Shown: positions 1-5,196 of the stretch, in pieces
Layout: the number at the start of each line of letters is the position of its first letter
How positions within the stretch are numbered: position 1 is the stretch's first letter
Origin: DATLBA01 sp035527275
GTDB lineage: Bacteria; Planctomycetota; Phycisphaerae; FEN-1346
Direction of reading: 5' to 3'
Length of the DNA: 5,196 bases
Assembly (NCBI GenBank): GCA_035527275.1
Contig: DATLBA010000052.1
Location: forward strand, 1 to 5,196
Notes under the pieces: model-generated
Told to the model about the DNA's origin: nothing
Databases searched by the model: none
The model's input: only the letters and a program-made list of their open reading frames with translations
Position numbers and translations under genes: made by a program

Positions 1-2074
1 GCTTGAGGGCCTCGGCCTCGTCTCCGTAAACCATCTTCTGCTGCCCCGAGGTCTCCTTGGCTAGGGCCTCGCGGACGCTCTCACGTGTGGCAAAGCCCAC
101 GAGGGTGTTTCCGGCCCGGATGTTAAAGTCAATGTCGGGCAAGGGCTCAATGCGGTCGGGGTCATCGACCTGGGCAACGAGTTTGAGAAAGAGGCGGAGT
201 TTGCAGATTTCAACCGCCTCGTCCATGATATCCACGCCGTAGAGGTTCTGGATGACGATGGACTTAAGGATGAAGTATCGGCGGCTGGGGTGTTCTGCCA
301 CGCGGGCGAGGGTCTCGGTAAAGAGTTTATGGTAGTTGGGGTGGCGCTTGCGGCCGGCCTCGCCCCATTCATCCAGGAACGCGGTCATGCGGTCCAGGCA
401 CGCCTCGTACAGGGGCTCCAGGATGTTCAGGGCGGCAAAGAGGAACGCCCCTGAGCCGCAGGCCGGGTCGAGGACGGTGATTCCCTGGATGGCGTTCCAG
501 AAGGCCACAAGGAGGTCCGGCCCCTCGGCGTTTTCCACCACGTCCTGGGCGAACTGGCGGATGTCAAGGTTCAGGGTGATAAGGTCGTTGATCTCATGGA
601 CCTCGCCGGCGGCTATCTTTCGCCGAAGGTCGAGGCAGCGCTTACGGCGCTCGACGTACTCCCGCCACGTCTCGGTCGGGAGGGCGAGGTTCGGACCGTC
701 GGGGCCTGGAATGACTTCCGCCTTGCCGAGGTTATAGCGCTTGTCGAACATGCGGGCCTTGGGGTCGTGCATTCCCTTCTGCACAAAGTCGGGCAGGACG
801 GGTTCGGGGATGATGCTGCCATCCTCGGCGATGACGCCCCTGCGGACGGGCTCGTAGATGTAGCGGTCGGGGTCGGCCGCAAGGAGCCGCCAGACGGGAG
901 CCCCTCCCCCCGCCTTCGCTGATGCTTCGGCGGGCAAGTCGAAGGCGACTTTGCACTTGGTGCGGGCCATGTCGAAGAGGCGCGGGATGACGGTGTTCTG
1001 GCTGATGTAGCCGGTGATGTCTTCCTTGGTGTAGTAGGCCCCCTTGGCCTTCTGCTCCCCAGGCTGTATCGCGTTGATGTACTTCTCGAAGATGTAGCCC
1101 AGCACGTCGGGATTGATCTCGTTGTCCTTCTTGAGCGGCCGCTCGTCGAGGTGCCATTGGTAGGTGTCGAAGAAGGCGAATATCTTCTCGAACGCTTTGT
1201 CGGGAATCTCAATCGTGCGGCCGTGCTGCTCTTCGATCTGGTGCTTCAGGAAGAGGCCGCCGTTGAGGTACGGCACCTGGCCCAGGAGACGATTGGTGGC
1301 GGCCGAGCGATCTTGGGGCTGCTTGGCAAAACCCTCGAAGAAGAGGGGGCAGAGGAAATCGCGGTAGTAGCGGTCCTTGCCACGGTCGCGGCTTGCGGCC
1401 AGTTTGTTCCGCAGGTAGTCGGCGTCGTTGTCGAGGAAGCCCTTCTTCTGAATGAAGTAGATAAACATGAGGCGGTTGAGCATCACGGAGACGTACCAGC
1501 GCTGGAGACCCTCGTCGGGAATGCCCTTCAGGAACTTCGTGAAGGCCGCATGCTCGGTCTTAAAGCGGTCATAGAACCGCTTGGTGACCTTCTCGACATC
1601 GAAGCCGGCGCGGACACCGCTGGTCACGTCGAAGAGGGTTAGGCCCTCTTCATCTTCGATGGAGAAGGCGAGGGCCTGTAGTTTCTGGATGAGGGCATCG
1701 CCGGGCTGGGTGTGATGGTACGTGTGTTCGCGGCAAGCGGTGGGCTTGCCGGCCTCGCGCTTGACCCACTGCCAGACCTGCATCGTGCGGGCGCCGTCCA
1801 CATAGACGATGAGATGCTCGTGGACGCTTTTGGCGACCTTGCGCTCAACCTTGCGGCGGGTAGGATAGTCGGGGATACGGTTGCCAGAAGGCGGCTGCCA
1901 GACAAAGGCCACCATGCCGCGCTTTTGGGCGACGGCCGAAAGGCTGTGTGTGCGGTCGTCCACCGTAACGTCTAGGTGCGATGAGTAGCGGTCCCAGCCG
2001 AGGCCTTCGATGAACAGGCAGTTGAAGTCGCTGTCCTTAAGGCATCGACGGGCCAACGCGACATCAAGCGGCAT
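1..2074 (-). CDS. Eco57I/type IIG-like adenine-N6 DNA methyltransferase (C-terminus cut by window edge)
   Basis: Translating from ATG at 2074 gives 691 uninterrupted codons running off base 1. Residues 1-125 form an alpha/beta N-terminal domain opening with LFIEGLGWDR (20-29). A helical region follows, with MLNRLMFIYFIQKKGFL at 198-214 and VPYLNGGLF at 267-275, both typical of type IIG-like enzymes. Next come LGYIFEKYI (325-333) and GAYYTKED (345-352), the pre-catalytic motif of gamma-type adenine methylases. SAM-binding motif I is DPACGSGAFL (536-545), motif II is around GVDIMDEA (613-620), and a motif III-like FNIRAGNTLVGF is at 650-661. The catalytic NPPY and any target-recognition domain should follow past the window edge. 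Expected reaction: SAM-dependent N6-adenine methylation of a specific DNA site, giving self-protection in the operon. Start choice rests on the good AAGGAG site and the 7-base gap after the helicase stop. Residues 381-389 are encoded by a palindromic element. Family call is firm; target site and system type are unknown. Confidence 0.95.
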   Translation of the reverse strand, partial: MPLDVALARRCLKDSDFNCLFIEGLGWDRYSSHLDVTVDDRTHSLSAVAQKRGMVAFVWQPPSGNRIPDYPTRRKVERKVAKSVHEHLIVYVDGARTMQVWQWVKREAGKPTACREHTYHHTQPGDALIQKLQALAFSIEDEEGLTLFDVTSGVRAGFDVEKVTKRFYDRFKTEHAAFTKFLKGIPDEGLQRWYVSVMLNRLMFIYFIQKKGFLDNDADYLRNKLAASRDRGKDRYYRDFLCPLFFEGFAKQPQDRSAATNRLLGQVPYLNGGLFLKHQIEEQHGRTIEIPDKAFEKIFAFFDTYQWHLDERPLKKDNEINPDVLGYIFEKYINAIQPGEQKAKGAYYTKEDITGYISQNTVIPRLFDMARTKCKVAFDLPAEASAKAGGGAPVWRLLAADPDRYIYEPVRRGVIAEDGSIIPEPVLPDFVQKGMHDPKARMFDKRYNLGKAEVIPGPDGPNLALPTETWREYVERRKRCLDLRRKIAAGEVHEINDLITLNLDIRQFAQDVVENAEGPDLLVAFWNAIQGITVLDPACGSGAFLFAALNILEPLYEACLDRMTAFLDEWGEAGRKRHPNYHKLFTETLARVAEHPSRRYFILKSIVIQNLYGVDIMDEAVEICKLRLFLKLVAQVDDPDRIEPLPDIDFNIRAGNTLVGFATRESVREALAKETSGQQKMVYGDEAEALK
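909..934. repeat. Intragenic 26-bp palindromic element (REP-like hairpin)
   Basis: The + strand reads CCCGCC-TTC-GC-TGAT-GC-TTC-GGCGGG. It has a 6-bp outer stem, a symmetric TTC/TTC internal mismatch, a 2-bp inner stem and a TGAT loop. On the coding (minus) strand it encodes PAEASAKAG, residues 381-389 of the methyltransferase, with no frame disruption. It sits in a low-complexity A/G-rich linker just before VWRLL, away from the conserved motifs. From memory, near-identical hairpins occur in many copies in genomes of some uncultured and planctomycete-like bacteria. A single copy here cannot prove that it is a dispersed repeat. Confidence 0.6.
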
Positions 2075-2081
2075 TGGGCGG

Positions 2082-5000
2082 CTACTCCTTCCGGCGACGA
2101 CGCGGCTTCGCGGCGGTCGGGAACAATTTCGGCTGCGGCGGAGGGTCCGCCTTCAGCCAGCCGGGGTTGTCCTTGGCGGGCGCTAGGCCGAGGGAGCAGA
2201 TGATACGCGGTTCCTGGGTTGGCTGCTCCTCTTCGTGGATGATGCAGAGGCGGCCGTCGCTGCGAAGGGCGATCACAAGTTGCGCGAGCGTTTCGTCGCT
2301 GGCGCCGCTACGAAGCTGGCGGTTCAGGGTGTCAATGGCCGACTGCTGCAAGGGATAGCGGTAGATCTCCTCGATGGCCTTCAGCAACTCCTGCGACTCA
2401 AAAATCGTGCCCTTGACCTCCTCGGCGTATCGTTTGAGGCGCTCATAGGTGCGGAACCGTGCCCCCGATGGCCGACCCAACTGGCCGCCGACAGACTTCT
2501 CCTCTTCGGCGATCAGTTCGACGCCCTTGCGGACGAGGGCATGGTGGTTGTCGGCCCGCGGCAAGGTGGGCGTATCGGGTCTGCACTCGGCCGCCTTGAG
2601 GATGGCAAACTGCGACTCCGTGACGCTACGGCCCTCGCGGTCCACCCAGGCCAGGGCGTCGTTGCCCTCGGCCGTGCGGACATAGACCAGCACGCCCTCG
2701 GGCTGCTTTTCGCTGGGCGCGTGCGGCCGGGTGGAATAGACCACGGGCGGCAGGTCCTCGATGGTCTTCTGGAGGCGCGCATCGGCGTCGGTGGCGTTCT
2801 TCCAAATCTGGTAGGCGTAGGACGCGAGGTCCACCTCGGTATCGGCGTCGCCATCGAGGATGCCGGATTTCTCGGTGAAGAGGTCGCGGATGGCCTGGTC
2901 GTCGCGGTCGTCCTCGAAGAATGCCTCGTCCGTGCCGACGATCTCGGCATTTTCCTGAAGGCGCTGCCGCACGCGCGACCGCAGCCGGATGACGCGTTCC
3001 ACGCCGTCGGCTGGCAGAAACGAGTAGCAGAGGATCGTCTCAGACTGCTGGCCGATGCGGTCCACGCGGCCCGCCCGCTGGACTAGGCGGATGATGGCCC
3101 AGGGCAGGTCGTAGTTCACGACGATGGCGCAGTCCTGAAGGTTTTGGCCTTCGCTCAGGACATCGGTGGCGACTAGCACGCGAAGTTCCTGCTCGGGGCT
3201 GATCTTCTCACGCCGGTTGTTGCTCACGGGGCTAAAACGCCACGCCGAACCCGTGGGATCGGCCGATTCGCCGGTGACACCTTCGATCTTCTCAATGCCC
3301 CGCGACTTGAGTTGGGCCGCCAAGTAGTACACGGTGTCGGCGAACTGCGTGAAGACGATAACCTTTTCCTTCGGGTGCTTTGTGGCCAGGAGGCGGTAGA
3401 GAGCCTCCAGTTTGGCGTCCTTGGCGGGGTGCCATTCGCCGGCCTTGCGGAGAATTCCGAAGAGGTCGCCGGCGTCCTTCTCCAGGTCGTTGGCGAGACT
3501 CTTGACGAACAGGCCGGGGCGCAGCCACTTGAACCGCCGCTGATACTGGTCTGCGAACGTGGCATAGACCTCGGCCGCCTTCCGCCGGAAGTCGTCCAAC
3601 GTCTGCAGTTCATTCAGTGGAGGCCCCGCACACGCGTCAGCGTTCTCGTCGGCCTCGTCGAACATGGCCGCCGTAGCGCACACGTCGTCGGCGTCCTCGT
3701 CGTAAAGACGGTCGTCCAGCATGGCGGCGTCCTGTGTGCCGATGGGCAGGGGCTGCTCGTTCTCGATGGCATGGAGGCAGACGTAATTCCGCAAGACGTG
3801 CCGCTTGAGGGAGTGGATGAAGGCCACGCCGCTGCTTTCCAGTCGCTTGAACAGGTTGGTGCGGCAGAAGCCCTTCAGCCGCTTCCCGGCCCGCGACAGG
3901 TCTTGGAGAACCCGGGTTTCGGCCTGTGTCGGCGGCTCATGGGGCGAGGCGGCGACATAGTTGCCGAGACCATATCGCGGCAGGTTGAGGGCATTGATGG
4001 TGTCTACGATACCTGGAGCATAGAGCCGCGCGTATTGGTCAGCGGCGCTCTTGTCGTCGATCTTAAACTTTACCGTCTTCGGCACACGGACGGGGAAGTA
4101 GGAGTGGGTGCCGTCCTCAAAGACAAGGAACTTGCGGCCGTTCGCCGGATCGGTCTGGGCGTAGTTCTCCTGAATGAAACCGCGCGTTCGGCGCACCAAA
4201 TACAGTCGCATCAGTTCGCGCCAGTCGTCTGCATAGGGACTGTGCTCAAAGGCGGCCAGGGACCGGGGCTGACACTGGTAGCGCCCAAACTCCATGTTGC
4301 CGAGTTCACGCAGAAGGACTTCCGGCCGGATGCCGAGGTCCTTGTCCTCAGGCACGAAGAGCCGCAACTGATTCGAGAGGTCAAGGTAGGTCTTGTTGTA
4401 TGGCGTGGCTGACAGGAGGATACACCGGCTCTCGTTCTCCCGCACGTACTCATGAATCGCACGGTATCGCTTACCTTCGCGGTTCCGCAGGTTGTGGCTT
4501 TCGTCGATGACGACGACGCGGTATCGCCGCAACTTGGGCAACTCCTTGATGACGCGGCTGATGGAAAGGACCCTGGCCCGCAGACGGTATGTGTCCTTGT
4601 AGTCTTCCCACATGGAGACCAGGTTTTTTGGGCAGATAATGAGCGTCTCCAGGCCCTGATCGTCCTCAAAGATACGCGCGACGGCCGACGCCATGAGCGT
4701 CTTGCCCAGGCCCACAACATCGCCAATGATAACGCCGCCGCGTTTGTTCAGGTGATGGGCTGCAATCTTCACGGCGGCGGTCTGAAACTCGAAGAGCCTG
4801 CGACCAAAGTCGGCGGGAATACGGAACTCGCTGAGGCCGGCACGGGCCTCTTGTGAGAGGTGGTAGGCCATCTTCACGTAGATGTGATACGGCGGGACCG
4901 GCTCTTCGCGCGCCCAACTCTGTTCGATGATCTGCACGAGGTCGGCGGAGATGTCCAGACACCACTTGTCCTGCCAGCGATCCTCAAACCACCGCGCCAA

Positions 5001-5196
5001 CTTGGCACAGGCGTCGTGATCAAGCACGTCCACGTTCAGTTCGCCCTGCCGGGAGAGGCCCGCCAGAGTGAGGTTGCTGCTGCCGAGGAAGCCCACAGAG
5101 GGGTTCACCGGATCGGGCCGGAAGAGCAAATAGAGTTTCGCATGGAGCGGGTGGCGAAGGAACAACTTGACCACAACCTTCTTCGCCTTAATCTGC
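2082..5196 (-). CDS. PLD-nuclease/SNF2-family helicase fusion protein (N-terminus cut by window edge)
   Basis: The frame stays open to base 5196, so the true start is upstream; the first in-window candidate, GTG at 5174, falls inside the PLD domain and is not credible as a start. Residues below count from that GTG. The end of a PLD-like nuclease domain is visible (HAK at 11-13, GSSN at 31-34). A SNF2/superfamily 2 ATPase follows: Q-like motif FEFQ 128-131, Walker A GLGKT 155-159, motif Ia IICPKN 179-184, DESH Walker B 224-227, SAT 255-257. A helical insert spans about 330-590. The second lobe has VIVFTQF 605-611, ATDVLSEGQNLQ 669-680 and the arginine-finger motif QRAGRVDRIGQ 699-709. All ATPase motifs are intact, so an active ATP-driven DNA translocase is expected. 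About 270 C-terminal residues are unassigned and end in a basic KPRRRRKE tail. Inferred role: the restriction or effector half of a defence operon with the methyltransferase downstream. The family call is secure; the biological role is inferred. Confidence 0.95.
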   Translation of the reverse strand, partial: QIKAKKVVVKLFLRHPLHAKLYLLFRPDPVNPSVGFLGSSNLTLAGLSRQGELNVDVLDHDACAKLARWFEDRWQDKWCLDISADLVQIIEQSWAREEPVPPYHIYVKMAYHLSQEARAGLSEFRIPADFGRRLFEFQTAAVKIAAHHLNKRGGVIIGDVVGLGKTLMASAVARIFEDDQGLETLIICPKNLVSMWEDYKDTYRLRARVLSISRVIKELPKLRRYRVVVIDESHNLRNREGKRYRAIHEYVRENESRCILLSATPYNKTYLDLSNQLRLFVPEDKDLGIRPEVLLRELGNMEFGRYQCQPRSLAAFEHSPYADDWRELMRLYLVRRTRGFIQENYAQTDPANGRKFLVFEDGTHSYFPVRVPKTVKFKIDDKSAADQYARLYAPGIVDTINALNLPRYGLGNYVAASPHEPPTQAETRVLQDLSRAGKRLKGFCRTNLFKRLESSGVAFIHSLKRHVLRNYVCLHAIENEQPLPIGTQDAAMLDDRLYDEDADDVCATAAMFDEADENADACAGPPLNELQTLDDFRRKAAEVYATFADQYQRRFKWLRPGLFVKSLANDLEKDAGDLFGILRKAGEWHPAKDAKLEALYRLLATKHPKEKVIVFTQFADTVYYLAAQLKSRGIEKIEGVTGESADPTGSAWRFSPVSNNRREKISPEQELRVLVATDVLSEGQNLQDCAIVVNYDLPWAIIRLVQRAGRVDRIGQQSETILCYSFLPADGVERVIRLRSRVRQRLQENAEIVGTDEAFFEDDRDDQAIRDLFTEKSGILDGDADTEVDLASYAYQIWKNATDADARLQKTIEDLPPVVYSTRPHAPSEKQPEGVLVYVRTAEGNDALAWVDREGRSVTESQFAILKAAECRPDTPTLPRADNHHALVRKGVELIAEEEKSVGGQLGRPSGARFRTYERLKRYAEEVKGTIFESQELLKAIEEIYRYPLQQSAIDTLNRQLRSGASDETLAQLVIALRSDGRLCIIHEEEQPTQEPRIICSLGLAPAKDNPGWLKADPPPQPKLFPTAAKPRRRRKE
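2085..2090 (-). promoter_or_regulatory. Shine-Dalgarno site of the methyltransferase gene
   Basis: The minus strand reads AAGGAG, then TAG (the helicase stop), then seven bases, then ATG at 2074. The site lies 10 bases before the start and is made from the last two codons of the helicase gene (AAG GAG). A perfect anti-16S match at this place decides the start and suggests that ribosomes ending on the helicase reinitiate on the methyltransferase (translational coupling, inferred). Confidence 0.85.
5073..5144 (-). other. PLD-like (HKD-type) nuclease motif within the helicase protein
   Basis: This segment encodes HAKLYLLF followed about ten residues later by GFLGSSNLT. That is the H-x-K ... G-S-x-N signature of phospholipase D-family nucleases such as Nuc and BfiI. 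The canonical aspartate four residues after the lysine is replaced by Phe, with an Asp three positions further on. The catalytic His and Lys are present. The preceding half of the domain lies outside the window. PLD nucleases of this type usually need two HKD motifs, supplied by dimerisation or by a second copy upstream, so activity cannot be judged from here. Confidence 0.8.

Noticed and set aside
901..911. C-rich run as a possible frameshift or phase-variation tract
   Set aside because: The run is interrupted (CCCCTCCCCCC) and the reading frame continues intact with conserved motifs on both sides. It is too short and broken to be a convincing slippage tract.
613..1212. Minus-strand frames of 199 codons (613..1212) and 141 codons (732..1157)
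   Set aside because: They are out of frame with the 691-codon methyltransferase reading frame, which carries all the recognisable motifs. Their Ser/Arg/Thr-rich composition is typical of shifted GC-rich codons.
1151..1642. Plus-strand open frame of 163 codons opposite the methyltransferase gene
   Set aside because: The minus strand here encodes conserved methyltransferase motifs (MLNRLMFIYF, VPYLNGGLF), so the plus frame is a shadow.
2235..3086. Plus-strand open frame of 283 codons
   Set aside because: It is antisense to the C-terminal half of the helicase, including motif VI. Composition fits a shadow frame and no motif is seen.
3312..4412. Long plus-strand open frame of 366 codons opposite the helicase gene
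   Set aside because: It lies antisense to conserved helicase coding sequence, has no recognisable domain, and has the Val/Leu/Gly-rich make-up expected from reading GC-rich codons backwards.
5172..5174. GTG as the true start of the helicase gene
   Set aside because: The frame continues open upstream to the window edge, and this codon would cut a PLD domain just before its catalytic His-x-Lys.
1..5196. Naming the genes drmD and drmMI (class 1 DISARM)
   Set aside because: Only the helicase-methylase logic is shared. The PLD fusion is not what I recall of DrmD, and no drmA, drmB or drmC is in the window.

Overview
The window holds two large protein genes, both on the minus strand and both cut by a window edge. 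They are read from high to low coordinates. The upstream gene (2082..5196) encodes a PLD-type nuclease domain fused to a two-lobed SNF2-family ATPase/helicase; its N-terminus lies beyond base 5196. The downstream gene (1..2074) encodes the first 691 residues of a large Eco57I/type IIG-like adenine-N6 DNA methyltransferase; its C-terminal part, including the expected catalytic NPPY motif, lies beyond base 1. Only 7 bases separate the first stop from the second start, and the Shine-Dalgarno sequence of the methyltransferase lies inside the last codons of the helicase. The pair is therefore almost certainly one operon.

Together they look like a restriction-modification or phage-defence cassette. 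The methyltransferase would mark host DNA. The PLD-SNF2 protein would translocate on DNA and possibly cut it. The layout recalls PLD-nuclease/helicase restriction systems of the NgoAVII/CglI type, and class 1 DISARM (SNF2 helicase plus adenine methylase). The window shows no other DISARM gene, and as I recall the DISARM helicase DrmD lacks a PLD domain, so I give no system name or gene symbol.

One feature does not fit ordinary coding sequence. A 26-bp symmetric hairpin (909..934) sits inside the methyltransferase reading frame and adds a small alanine/glycine-rich peptide between the AYYT motif and the SAM-binding motif. It resembles short palindromic repeats that scatter through some environmental bacterial genomes.

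The DNA is GC-rich, with strong G/C preference at third codon positions, which also produces long antisense shadow ORFs. This fits a high-GC environmental bacterium, for example from Planctomycetota or a related uncultured lineage, but nothing here fixes the taxon. There is no RNA gene, CRISPR array, insertion sequence or non-coding stretch above 300 bases. The operon promoter and terminator must lie outside the window.
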